Assembly (NCBI RefSeq): GCF_039523175.1
Contig: NZ_BAAAEU010000007.1
Span: 62,001-126,000 of the forward strand
DNA: 64,000 nt
Direction: 5' to 3'
Source of the DNA: Dokdonella_A soli
GTDB lineage: Bacteria > Pseudomonadota > Gammaproteobacteria > Xanthomonadales > Rhodanobacteraceae
Shown: positions 19,367 to 27,926 of the stretch, in pieces
Position numbering within the stretch: position 1 is the stretch's first letter
Layout: each line of letters opens with the position of its first letter
The notes under the pieces: generated by a model
Told to the model about the DNA's origin: nothing
Databases searched by the model: none
Seen by the model: the letters and a program-made list of their open reading frames with translations, nothing else
Position numbers and translations under genes: made by a program

Positions 19367-20382
19367 ACAGCAGCACTTCCAACCCCGCTCTGGCCAAGGC
19401 CCGCATCGCCGTGCTCGGCTATGGCAGCCAGGGCCGCGCCCACGCCCTCAACCTGCGCGATTCCGGCCTCGACGTCGTGGTCGGCCTGCGCCAGGGCGGA
19501 CCCTCGTGGCAACGCGCACGCGCCGAAGGCTTCAACGTCGCCGAGCCGGCCGATGCAGTGAAAGGCGCCGATCTGGTCGCGGTGCTCACGCCCGACATGG
19601 TGCAACCTGCGCTGTATCGCGAAGCGATTGCGCCGCACATCAAACCCGGCGCGGCCTTGCTGTTCGCGCACGGCTTCAACGTGCACTTCGGGCAGATCGC
19701 ACCGCGCGCGGACATCGACGTGGTGCTGGTGGCTCCGAAGGGTCCGGGCGCGCTGGTGCGCAGCGAGTACGAGCGTGGTCGCGGCGTGCCCTGCCTGTAC
19801 GCCGTGCATCAGAACGCCAGCGGTCACGCCGAGGCGAAGGCCAAGGCGTACGCCGACGGCATCGGCGGCGGCCGCGCGCTGCTGATCGAGACCGACTTCA
19901 AGGAAGAAACCGAAACGGATCTGTTCGGCGAGCAGGCCGTGCTGTGCGGCGGTGCCAGCGAACTGGTGGTGAAAGGTTTCGAGACGCTGGTCGAAGCCGG
20001 CTACAAGCCGGAGATCGCGTACTACGAGGTGATGCACGAGCTGAAGCTGATCGTCGACCTGTTCTACGAGGGCGGCCTGAAGCGGATGCTGGAGTTCGTC
20101 TCCGAGACCGCGCAGTACGGCGACTACGTGAGCGGCCCGCGCGTGGTCGACGCCGGCACCAAGCAGCGCATGAAGGCGGTGCTCACCGACATCCAGGACG
20201 GCACCTTCGCGCGCAACTGGATCGCCGAATACCAGGCGGGCCTGCCGAACTACAAGCGCCTGAAGCAGGCCGATCTCGATCATCCGATCGAACAGGTCGG
20301 CGCGAAGCTGCGCGCGCGCATGCCGTGGCTGCAGAACGCCACGCCGAAGCCTGCGGCCGAGCCGCTCAAGAAGGTCGGCTGA
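19363..20382 (+). CDS. ilvC: Ketol-acid reductoisomerase (class I)
   Basis: A protein of 339 residues, class I length (E. coli has the longer class II). It rearranges and reduces acetolactate or acetohydroxybutyrate using NADPH and Mg2+. GYGSQGRAHALNLRDSG at about 20-36 is the Rossmann loop. The metal-binding segment includes ETDFKEETETDLFGEQAVLCGG near residues 175-197, with the knotted helical domain after it. Coupled to ilvD by a four-base overlap. Confidence 0.96.
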   Translation: MNSSTSNPALAKARIAVLGYGSQGRAHALNLRDSGLDVVVGLRQGGPSWQRARAEGFNVAEPADAVKGADLVAVLTPDMVQPALYREAIAPHIKPGAALLFAHGFNVHFGQIAPRADIDVVLVAPKGPGALVRSEYERGRGVPCLYAVHQNASGHAEAKAKAYADGIGGGRALLIETDFKEETETDLFGEQAVLCGGASELVVKGFETLVEAGYKPEIAYYEVMHELKLIVDLFYEGGLKRMLEFVSETAQYGDYVSGPRVVDAGTKQRMKAVLTDIQDGTFARNWIAEYQAGLPNYKRLKQADLDHPIEQVGAKLRARMPWLQNATPKPAAEPLKKVG

Positions 20383-20393
20383 CCCGTTCGAGT

Positions 20394-20420
20394 CCTCTCC
20401 CCTGCCGCGCGGGGGAGAGG
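20394..20420. repeat. Palindromic intergenic repeat (CCTCTCCCC type)
   Basis: Arms CCTCTCCCC (20394-20402) and GGGGAGAGG (20412-20420) around a 9-base loop, in the ilvC-ilvB gap. It is a relative of the repeat at 48761. Such elements are frequent between genes in this group; in an mRNA it would form a strong hairpin that could protect or separate the ilvDC and ilvBNA parts of the message. Confidence 0.7.
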
Positions 20421-20456
20421 GGAGCTGCCACCCCGTACTTTGAGGAATCACTGCCC

Positions 20457-22319
20457 GTGCATGCGCAATCGTTGAAAGCCGTCCCCGAAACCGATCGTCA
20501 CCCGCTCGCCGGCCGCGCCATGAGCGGAGCCGAGACGGTCGTGCAGGTGCTGGCCGACGAAGGCGTCGACGTGCTGTTCGGCTATTCCGGCGGCGCGATC
20601 CTGCCGGTGTACGACGCGGTGTTCCGCTACAACGCCACCCACCTGGGATCGAACGGTGGCGAGCCGATGCCGCTGATCGTGCCGGCCAACGAGCAGGGCG
20701 CCGGCTTCATGGCGGCCGGTTATGCGCGCGCTTCCGGCAAGGTCGGCGTGGCCATCGTCACCTCCGGCCCCGGCGCCACCAACATGGTCACGCCGGTGCG
20801 CGACGCGATGGCCGATTCGATTCCGCTGGTGGTGATCTGCGGCCAGGTGCCCACCGCCGCGCTCGGCAGCGACGCATTCCAGGAAGCGCCGATCAGCAAC
20901 ATCATGGGCGCCTGCGCCAAGCATGTCTTCCTGCTCACCGATGCGACACGACTGGAAGCGACGATGCGTACCGCATTCGAGATCGCGCGCAGCGGCCGGC
21001 CCGGCCCGGTGGTGGTCGACATTCCGAAAGATGTGCAGAACACACCGCTGACGTTCGCCGGCGAGGGGCAGCTGTCGATTCCCGGTTATCGCGCGCGCCT
21101 GCACGCACTGGACAATACCGTGTTGAGCGACGCCGACTGCGCGGCATTCTTCGCTGCGCTGGCCAAGGCGAGGCGTCCACTGATCTATGCCGGCGGCGGC
21201 ATCATCGCGAGCGCGGCATCCGACGCGCTGCGCAGCTTCGTCGCGGACTTCGGCCTGCCGGTGACGACCACACTGATGGCTCTTGGCGCCTACGACACCA
21301 CCGAACCGCTGGCGCTGCACATGCTCGGCATGCACGGCACGGCTTACGCCAACTACGCCGTGGAGGACTGCGACTTTCTGTTCGCGCTGGGAGCGCGCTT
21401 CGACGACCGCGTCGCCTGCGTGCCCGACAAGTTCGCGCCGTGTGCGAGGTTCATCGCACAGGTGGACATCGACCCGGCCGAGATCGGCAAGGTGAAGTCG
21501 GTGCACTGGCATCACCACGGCGATCTGCGGCGCACGCTGGAACGGCTGCACCAGTACGGCATGCGCCACGACGTTGGCAAAGAGCATCGCTATGCCGACT
21601 GGCATGCGGACGTCGCCGCACTGAAGCGCTCGCATGCACTGGACTACGATCGCGCCAGCCCGCTGATCCAGCCGCAAGCGGTGATCGAGGAGATCAATCG
21701 GCACACGCAGGGCCGCGCGATCATCAGCACCGGCGTCGGCCAGCATCAGATGTGGGCCGCGCAGTATTTCGATTTCCGCGAGCCGCGGCATTGGCTCACT
21801 TCCGGCTCGATGGGCACGATGGGTTTCGGCCTGCCGGCGGCGATCGGCGCGCAGTTCGCGCGGCGCGATGCGGTGGTGATCGACATCGACGGCGATGCCA
21901 GCATCCGCATGAACCTCGGCGAGCTGGAAACCGTCACCACCTACGGCCTGCCGGTGAAAGTCGTCGTGCTCAACAACATCGGCGACGGCATGGTGCGGCA
22001 ATGGCAGAAATTGTTCTTCCGCGGCCGCTTCGCCTCGTCCGACAAGAGCCTGCACAAGAAGGACTTCATCAAGGCCGCGCAGGCCGATGGCTTCGAGTGG
22101 GCGCGACGGCTGGAACGCAAGGAGGAGCTGGCCTCGACCATCGCCGCATTTCTCGCGTTCGACGGCCCGGCCTTCCTCGAGGTGATGATCGACCCGGATG
22201 CCGGCGTCTATCCGATGGTCGGCCCCGGCGCGACCTACGCACAGATGATCACCGGCGATTTCATTCGCGCGCGTCATGCGTCCGCGCCGCATGACGTCAT
22301 CCCGACCGGCATGTTCTGA
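20457..22319 (+). CDS. ilvB: Acetolactate synthase large subunit
   Basis: A protein of 620 residues from GTG 20457, which has GAGGA ten bases upstream; ATG 20520 is a shorter option. This ThDP enzyme makes acetolactate and acetohydroxybutyrate. The pyrimidine-binding domain contains ADEGVDVLFGYSGGAILPVYD and the catalytic Glu region PANEQGAGFMAAGYAR. The C-terminal ThDP site is DGDASIRMNLGELET...VVLNN. It could equally be called ilvG. The regulatory subunit follows at once, matching a holoenzyme encoded in one message. Confidence 0.95.
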   Translation: MHAQSLKAVPETDRHPLAGRAMSGAETVVQVLADEGVDVLFGYSGGAILPVYDAVFRYNATHLGSNGGEPMPLIVPANEQGAGFMAAGYARASGKVGVAIVTSGPGATNMVTPVRDAMADSIPLVVICGQVPTAALGSDAFQEAPISNIMGACAKHVFLLTDATRLEATMRTAFEIARSGRPGPVVVDIPKDVQNTPLTFAGEGQLSIPGYRARLHALDNTVLSDADCAAFFAALAKARRPLIYAGGGIIASAASDALRSFVADFGLPVTTTLMALGAYDTTEPLALHMLGMHGTAYANYAVEDCDFLFALGARFDDRVACVPDKFAPCARFIAQVDIDPAEIGKVKSVHWHHHGDLRRTLERLHQYGMRHDVGKEHRYADWHADVAALKRSHALDYDRASPLIQPQAVIEEINRHTQGRAIISTGVGQHQMWAAQYFDFREPRHWLTSGSMGTMGFGLPAAIGAQFARRDAVVIDIDGDASIRMNLGELETVTTYGLPVKVVVLNNIGDGMVRQWQKLFFRGRFASSDKSLHKKDFIKAAQADGFEWARRLERKEELASTIAAFLAFDGPAFLEVMIDPDAGVYPMVGPGATYAQMITGDFIRARHASAPHDVIPTGMF

Positions 22320-22334
22320 CGAGTGAGGCCCACC

Positions 22335-22583
22335 ATGAGACACACCCTTTCCATCCTGTTGCAGAACGAAGCCGGCGCGTTGGTGCGCGTGGCGGGCCTG
22401 TTCGCCGCGCGCCATTGCAATATCGACTCGCTGACCGTCGCCACCACTCGCGATCCCGATGTGTCGCAGCTGACCCTGGTCATGCACGGTGCCGAAGCCA
22501 CGGTCGAGCAGATCATCAAGCAGACGCGCAAGCTGGTCGATGTGCTCGAGGTCAACCGCCCCGTCGTGCGCGCGCATCCATGA
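22335..22583 (+). CDS. ilvN: Acetolactate synthase small (regulatory) subunit, short ACT form
   Basis: A single ACT domain of 82 residues starting MRHTLSILLQNEAGALVRVAGLFAARHCNIDSL, the ligand-binding half of the domain. It binds IlvB and gives feedback control by valine or other branched-chain amino acids. The short length is like IlvM/IlvN rather than the 160-residue IlvH. ATG 22335 is preferred over the GTG at 22323. The stop overlaps the ilvA start (ATGA). Confidence 0.9.
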   Translation: MRHTLSILLQNEAGALVRVAGLFAARHCNIDSLTVATTRDPDVSQLTLVMHGAEATVEQIIKQTRKLVDVLEVNRPVVRAHP

Positions 22584-24169
22584 ATGCGCAGCTGGCCAGG
22601 CAAGCGGCGACCAGCGATGCCACGCCGACGGCCGAGCCGGCGCTGACCGATCACGAGCTCCTGCGCCGCACGCTCGTCTCGCACGTCTACGATGTCGCGC
22701 GTGAAACGGAGTTGGAGCCGGCGCCGCTGCTGACCGCGCGCCTCGGCAACCAGGTCCTGCTCAAGCGCGAGGACCAGCAGCCGGTGTTCTCGTTCAAGCT
22801 GCGCGGCGCCTACAACAAGATGGCGAATCTGGACGCCACACAGCGCGCACGCGGAGTGATTGCCGCTTCAGCTGGCAACCACGCACAAGGCGTCGCGGTG
22901 GCAGCGGCGAAGCTCGGCATACGTGCGGTGATCGTGATGCCGGTGACGGCGCCTCAGGTCAAGGTGGATGCGGTGCGCCGGTTCGGAGGCGACCGGGTCG
23001 AGATCGTGCTCGCCGGTGACTCGTACAGCGATGCACACGCCGTCGCCGCAAAGTTGCAGGCCGATCACGGATACGCCTTCGTGCATCCGTTCGACGATCC
23101 GGACGTCATCGCGGGGCAAGCCACGGTCGGCATGGAAATCCTGCGCCAGCATTCCGGCCCGTTGCACGCTATTTTCGTCCCGGTCGGGGGCGGCGGCCTG
23201 CTCGCCGGCGCCGCCGCCTATGTGAAGGCGCTGCGCCCGGAAGTGAAGGTGATCGGTGTGCAGATGGTCGATTCGGACGCGATGGCGCGCTCGCTGGAAA
23301 CCGGCGTACGCATTGCGCTCGACGAGGTCGGCCTGTTCGCCGATGGCACCGCCGTGAAACAGGTCGGCGTGCGAACCTTCGAATTGTGCCGCCGGCACGT
23401 CGATGCGATGTTGCGGGTGGACAGCGATGCGGTCTCCGCCGCGATCCGGGACGTGTTCCAGGATACCCGCAGCGTGCCGGAGCCGTCCGGCGCGCTCGCC
23501 CTCGCCGGTCTCAAGCAGTACGTCGCCGCGTACCATCCGCGCGGCGAGACGCTGGTCGCAATCGTCTCCGGCGCGAACGTGAATTTCGACCGCCTGCGCT
23601 TCGTCGCCGAACGCGCCGAACTGGGCGAGCAGCGCGAAGCGGTGTTCGCGGTGACGATTCCCGAAGAGCGCGGCAGCTTCCGCCGCTTCTGCGCGATGCT
23701 GGGTCAGCGCGGCATCACCGAGTTCAACTACCGCATCGGCAACGCGACCGAGGCGCATATCTTTGTCGGCATCCAGATCCGCGACCGCAGCGAGAACGCC
23801 GTGCTGGCGGCCGCCTTTCGTGCGCACGGATTTTCCGCACTCGATCTCACCGACGACGAGCTGGCCAAACTGCACTTGCGCCACATGATCGGCGGACGTT
23901 CGCCGCTGGCGGGCGACGAGTGCCTGTACCGCTTCGAGTTTCCCGAACGCCCCGGCGCGCTGCCGCGCTTTCTGGGTCACCTGCACCCGGACTGGAACAT
24001 CAGCCTCTTCCACTACCGCAACCAGGGCGCCGACTACGGCCGCATCCTGGTCGGCATCCAGGTACCGCCCGAGGAACGGCCGATGTTCCGACGATTCCTC
24101 GGTACGCTCGGCTATCCGCACCGGGACGAGAGCGACAATCCTGCCTATCGGCTATTGCTGCGCGAATGA
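22580..24169 (+). CDS. ilvA: Biosynthetic threonine ammonia-lyase
   Basis: A protein of 529 residues. It deaminates threonine to 2-oxobutyrate, the entry to isoleucine. The PLP lysine is in FSFKLRGAYNKM (about residue 76), the Gly-rich phosphate loop GGGGLLAGAA lies near residue 205, and two ACT-like domains (from about 350 to 525) would bind isoleucine and valine. Length matches the long, regulated biosynthetic form (514 in E. coli), not the catabolic TdcB. Last gene of the operon, so the message encodes the whole path to Leu, Ile and Val. Confidence 0.95.
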   Translation: MNAQLARQAATSDATPTAEPALTDHELLRRTLVSHVYDVARETELEPAPLLTARLGNQVLLKREDQQPVFSFKLRGAYNKMANLDATQRARGVIAASAGNHAQGVAVAAAKLGIRAVIVMPVTAPQVKVDAVRRFGGDRVEIVLAGDSYSDAHAVAAKLQADHGYAFVHPFDDPDVIAGQATVGMEILRQHSGPLHAIFVPVGGGGLLAGAAAYVKALRPEVKVIGVQMVDSDAMARSLETGVRIALDEVGLFADGTAVKQVGVRTFELCRRHVDAMLRVDSDAVSAAIRDVFQDTRSVPEPSGALALAGLKQYVAAYHPRGETLVAIVSGANVNFDRLRFVAERAELGEQREAVFAVTIPEERGSFRRFCAMLGQRGITEFNYRIGNATEAHIFVGIQIRDRSENAVLAAAFRAHGFSALDLTDDELAKLHLRHMIGGRSPLAGDECLYRFEFPERPGALPRFLGHLHPDWNISLFHYRNQGADYGRILVGIQVPPEERPMFRRFLGTLGYPHRDESDNPAYRLLLRE

Positions 24170-24483
24170 CGCGCATCGGTGCACGTCGGAGCGAATCATG
24201 GGCATGTCCGTGATCCCATCGAATCCCGGACAGTCGCCTCGGCCTATGCGGATGCGCTCATCGCCGAAACCTGGAAGCCGCTGCCGTGGAGGTCGGACGA
24301 TTGTCGCGCTGTCGCATCAAGGCACTCTTCCATCCTGAATGGATTTTCAGAAGGCCTTAAGGTTGGGGTTAGCTTGTGCGCCTACATTGCCAGCATTCGC
24401 GTAGCGTGCGGAATAGCTTGAGAAGCCTGGGGAGTGATCGCTTTCCTCCCTTTGCAACATCCTGGCATGCACAAAGGAACAGA
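24170..24483. other. Intergenic region with regulatory motif
   Basis: 314 bases between ilvA and the small Cache-like gene. No convincing gene is visible. It holds CTGAA-N6-TTCAG (24335-24350), immediately followed by the palindromic AAGGCCTT and CCTTAAGG, about 135 bases before the next start. The last bases AAAGGAACAG form the ribosome-binding site for the gene at 24484. Confidence 0.5.
24335..24350. promoter_or_regulatory. CTGAA-N6-TTCAG box, site 1
   Basis: CTGAATGGATTTTCAG is an inverted repeat with a 6-base spacer. The same inverted repeat with the same spacer length occurs at 33258-33273 between the second Cache-like gene and the response regulator gene. The sharing by the two Cache-like genes suggests a common regulator, most simply the OmpR-type protein encoded at 33359. 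Confidence 0.5.
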
Positions 24484-25044
24484 ATGAGAACCCTGTCAAA
24501 GCTCGTCTCGGCTTCGCTGATTGCAAGTGCGGTCTCGCTTGCAACATTGACGACTGCCATAGCGCAGACTACCGCAACAGCATCTGCCTCCGAAAAGAGG
24601 GCAAAGAACTGGACACCGCCCACACACAAGATCTATGCACAGGTCTTGTCAGACCAGATCATAGCGGCGCATCCGGATCTCCTGAACGTGACGTTCCATG
24701 GTGTACCGCCCGGCCTGAAAGAGGTCTACACCATGTTCGCCGGCTCCTACCCCGAACGCATCGGCAACCCGGACGACCCGGACGACATTGACGTGATCAC
24801 CAAGGGCATCACCATCGTCGATCCGCGATGGCATCGCGCCCGGGACGCGGTAAAGAAGTTCGTCGTGCAGTTACCACTGCGCGATGCGGCAGGCGAGAAT
24901 GTCGGTCTGCTCGTGCTCGCCTACAAGCTCGATGCGAATCCGGGCAAGGGCGAGAAGGACTTCTTCCTCGCCGCCACCGCGTTGCGCGACAGCCTGCGAG
25001 CGCAAATCCCGAGCTACGCGGGTCTTTTCGAAGCAGCGAAATAA
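24484..25044 (+). CDS. Secreted protein with one Cache-like unit
   Basis: A protein of 186 residues with a signal peptide (about 1-27, ending AIAQ) and a single alpha/beta unit that begins KIYAQVLSDQIIAAHPDL (residues 49-66) and ends in strands like VVQLPLRDAAGENVGLLVLAYKL. The same opening motif starts the tandem-unit protein at 32217-33101, so the two are paralogous. The fold pattern (helix, central sheet, D-x-x-G turn before a strand) resembles Cache/PAS sensory domains, but there is no membrane helix or output domain, so it would float in the periplasm. It may bind a small molecule for the nearby transport and sensing genes. Function is not established. Confidence 0.65.
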   Translation: MRTLSKLVSASLIASAVSLATLTTAIAQTTATASASEKRAKNWTPPTHKIYAQVLSDQIIAAHPDLLNVTFHGVPPGLKEVYTMFAGSYPERIGNPDDPDDIDVITKGITIVDPRWHRARDAVKKFVVQLPLRDAAGENVGLLVLAYKLDANPGKGEKDFFLAATALRDSLRAQIPSYAGLFEAAK

Positions 25045-25273
25045 ACCACGCTTGCCCTTCCTGCCAGGTCTGCCTCAGCCTGTTTTCGAGCGTATCCGTA
25101 TAGGACTAGCCGATCGCCTCGCTGCGAGGCTGCACGAAAACGGAGTTGATCCTGTCCGACAACCATCCCGGCCTGCGCGTCAGCGCATTTTCTCAGCCGC
25201 CAGAATCCCGTGCTGCGTAGCCCGTTCCGCGGTTTGTTTCGCTGTGTTCACACGCTCATGATCACGCGTCGAC

Positions 25274-26629
25274 TCACACGGACCGAGCGAGAGCGATCAG
25301 GGTCAGCGTTACCGTGATCGCACCGCCGATGCGCGTCGCGATCTGTGCGAACGGCATCAGTGTCATGCGGTTGGACGCAGTCAGGATCGCGACGTCCCCG
25401 GTGCCTCCCTGACCGCTATGGCAGGCATTCACGATCGCGGTCTCGATCGGATACATATTCATCCATCGGCCGACGAAAAAGCCCGTTGCCATCAGCGACA
25501 TCACCGTGGCGACGATAGTGATGAGGTTGGCCCATGTGAAGGCCGAAACAAGCTTGTCCCATGGCGTCATCGCGACACCGATTGCGAACAACAAGGGATA
25601 GGTCACCGCGGTGGAAAAGAACTTGTAGACCACGAACGCGCCTTCCTGCAGCTTTGGCGAAACCGCTTGGGTCAGCTTCACCAGCACCGCGAGGAACAGC
25701 ATCGTGACCGGCGCCGGGAACGCGAACAGCCTGAACGCAAGAAGACCCACGAGATAGAGCGAGACTGCCGTGACGCCGGCGGCGGCAATGTGCGAGACAT
25801 CCATATGTCCGCTGATCTCTTCCTGCGCCGGATCCATGTCGTCGTGCTCGCCCGGTTGCAAGCGGCCTTTGCCTGTGAGTTGGGGATATCGTTCACCGAC
25901 GTAGTTCAATAGTCCCGACAGCAGGATCGCGCTCAGACTCCCGAGCATCACCGAAGGCAGGATCTGCGCGAACAGATCGCCCTGCTGCTGATGCAGGATG
26001 CCTGCGTAACCCACCGAGAGTGGAATCGCCCCCTCCCCGACACCGCCCGCCATGATCGGAACGACGATGAAATAGAACGTGCGATATGCGCCCAGACCCA
26101 AGGCGATTCCGACTCCCGTGCCAACGATCATCGCGACGATCGATCCGCAGGCAAGTGGCACGAAGATCTTGACAAACCCCTTGATGAGCACGCAGCGATC
26201 CATGCTCAAAATGCTGCCGACGATGATCGCGGCGATGAACAGATACAGGAAGTTGGTCGACTTGGTGAAGTCCGTCACCCCCTTCACCAGCGTCTCGGGC
26301 AACAGTTTGTGGAATGCCAGAAACGACGGAATGAAGGTCGCGCATATTGCCGCTGCACCGACATGGCGCAGATACGGCAAACGTTTGCCGAACTCGCCGC
26401 AAGTGAAGCCGCCGACTGCAAGCACCGCAATCGCCACGTTGATCTCCGTCGGCAACCCGCCGGTGAGCACGAATCCCGCGATCAAGCCGAGCAGCAGCAC
26501 ATAGACCGGCAGCGGAATGACACCAATGCGCGCTTCCATCAGCTTCCACCAGCCGTTGGGCCAGATGGGTTCGACTTTCAGGGGCAGCGGTTGGCCCGCG
26601 GGAGGAACGTTGGTCGTCGGCATGTGCAA
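25274..26629 (-). CDS. 2-hydroxycarboxylate transporter family symporter (citrate/malate type)
   Basis: A protein of 451 residues with about eleven membrane helices. The two family re-entrant-loop motifs are present: MAGGVGEGAIPLS in the first half and SGQGGTGDVAIL in the second (GGxG motifs). The C-terminal FAQIATRIGGA supplies the substrate-binding Arg known in CitS/CitP. Members import or exchange citrate, malate or lactate, often with Na+ or H+, across the inner membrane. It is encoded 10 bases after a secreted YncE-like beta-propeller and is probably co-transcribed with it. Which hydroxycarboxylate it carries cannot be decided. Confidence 0.9.
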   Translation of the reverse strand: MHMPTTNVPPAGQPLPLKVEPIWPNGWWKLMEARIGVIPLPVYVLLLGLIAGFVLTGGLPTEINVAIAVLAVGGFTCGEFGKRLPYLRHVGAAAICATFIPSFLAFHKLLPETLVKGVTDFTKSTNFLYLFIAAIIVGSILSMDRCVLIKGFVKIFVPLACGSIVAMIVGTGVGIALGLGAYRTFYFIVVPIMAGGVGEGAIPLSVGYAGILHQQQGDLFAQILPSVMLGSLSAILLSGLLNYVGERYPQLTGKGRLQPGEHDDMDPAQEEISGHMDVSHIAAAGVTAVSLYLVGLLAFRLFAFPAPVTMLFLAVLVKLTQAVSPKLQEGAFVVYKFFSTAVTYPLLFAIGVAMTPWDKLVSAFTWANLITIVATVMSLMATGFFVGRWMNMYPIETAIVNACHSGQGGTGDVAILTASNRMTLMPFAQIATRIGGAITVTLTLIALARSV

Positions 26630-26639
26630 TCCTGAGGCG

Positions 26640-27728
26640 TCACTTGCGTGAATAGGTGAGCACCGTAAACGTATCGTCGAAATACGTGTTCGGGTAAAAC
26701 GCAGACACCGCGGTGTTGATCTTCTTCGCCGGATCAGCGGCTCCTTCGGCGGTCACCGTGTACACCTTCCCGGATTTCGGATCGAGCGCCATGGTGCGCG
26801 CATAGGGCCGGGTCGTATCCGCCTCGATGAGCGCGTACGAATTCGCGTCGACCTGTGCGTAGATCACCAGGTTCGCGTCCACACCGTTCGATGCATAGAT
26901 CTGGCGCGACTGCGCATTGAATACCACGCCGTCGTTGCCGCGGCCGATCGGCAACGTGGTGACGACCTTGCCCGTCCCTGAATCCATGACGGCGAGTACC
27001 GGCTTGTCGCCGCGGCAACCGATGAAAATGCGCTGGTTCGTCGAATCGAACGCCAGCCCCGTAGGTTGGCTGCATCCGTCGATGTTCCACTCCGCCGCGA
27101 CCTTGCGCCGCTTCACATCGACTTTCGCGACGCGATCCTTGTCGCGTTCCGCGACGAAGAGATTGCCCTGCCCATCAGGCGCGGATGCATCGAGTTTGTG
27201 GCTGTCCATCGCGAGTTGGCCGACGACCTTGCCCGTGCCGGCATCGACGAAGCCGAGCGCATGGCTGTCGCCCATCGTGAACACGAGCTGCCTGGTCAGC
27301 GGTTCATAGAAGACCGCGTCCGAGTCTTTGCCGAACTGAACGCGTTTGAGCGTCTTCAGCGTGGACAGCTTGAACATCGTCGTCGAGCCGTCTTCGTTCG
27401 CCGTATAGCCCCGGTCCAGTTCCGGAACCAATTTTATCGAACCGGCGCCCTTGGAATTTTCGATCGTCATGACCTCTTTCTTGGCGGCGACGTCGTAGAC
27501 CATCACGCCATCACCGCGCCGGCCGATGTAGAGATACGAGCGCACCGGATCGAGTGTCACGTAATCCCAGTCCGGCGCGGCCCCCTTGAGCACGACCGCC
27601 GATTCGAGCCGGTAGAACGGTTGCGCGGAAGCCGCGGAGGAGAGAGAGAACAGCGCGGCCGCCGCCGCGAGCCAGCAGGTGTTGCGACAATCGTTACGGA
27701 GAGTGGACTTCGGCAAGTTCGCTTTCAT
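26640..27728 (-). CDS. Secreted YncE-like beta-propeller protein
   Basis: A protein of 362 residues with an N-terminal signal peptide (hydrophobic core WLAAAAALFSLSSAASAQ) and then repeated blades of about 40 residues with the pattern 'Y-V/I-x-x-x-x-D...V-x-V-D-x-x-x-x-K-V' (for example YLYIGRRGDGVMVYDV and LFVAERDKDRVAKVDV), typical of seven-bladed YncE/YVTN propellers. It lies just upstream of the hydroxycarboxylate transporter gene and near a TonB-dependent receptor. A role as a periplasmic binding or scaffold protein for uptake is likely but unproven. The ATG at 27728 gives the signal peptide. Confidence 0.75.
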   Translation of the reverse strand: MKANLPKSTLRNDCRNTCWLAAAAALFSLSSAASAQPFYRLESAVVLKGAAPDWDYVTLDPVRSYLYIGRRGDGVMVYDVAAKKEVMTIENSKGAGSIKLVPELDRGYTANEDGSTTMFKLSTLKTLKRVQFGKDSDAVFYEPLTRQLVFTMGDSHALGFVDAGTGKVVGQLAMDSHKLDASAPDGQGNLFVAERDKDRVAKVDVKRRKVAAEWNIDGCSQPTGLAFDSTNQRIFIGCRGDKPVLAVMDSGTGKVVTTLPIGRGNDGVVFNAQSRQIYASNGVDANLVIYAQVDANSYALIEADTTRPYARTMALDPKSGKVYTVTAEGAADPAKKINTAVSAFYPNTYFDDTFTVLTYSRK

Positions 27729-27926
27729 GTCGTTCCGGATTCGTGGATGGCCGTCTGTACGCTGTGAAAAATGGAGAACGCACTGGATGTCGTTGCAGGC
27801 AACAGGGCGCAGGGGATGCGGCTCGCCGTCGAGCGTCCGCGGCGCCGCCGGTTTGCTGGGCACCTGCGAACACGCTCCGGGCTGTCATCGGGCTGGACGC
27901 CGTGTCCGCTGCTACCCAGGCATTCT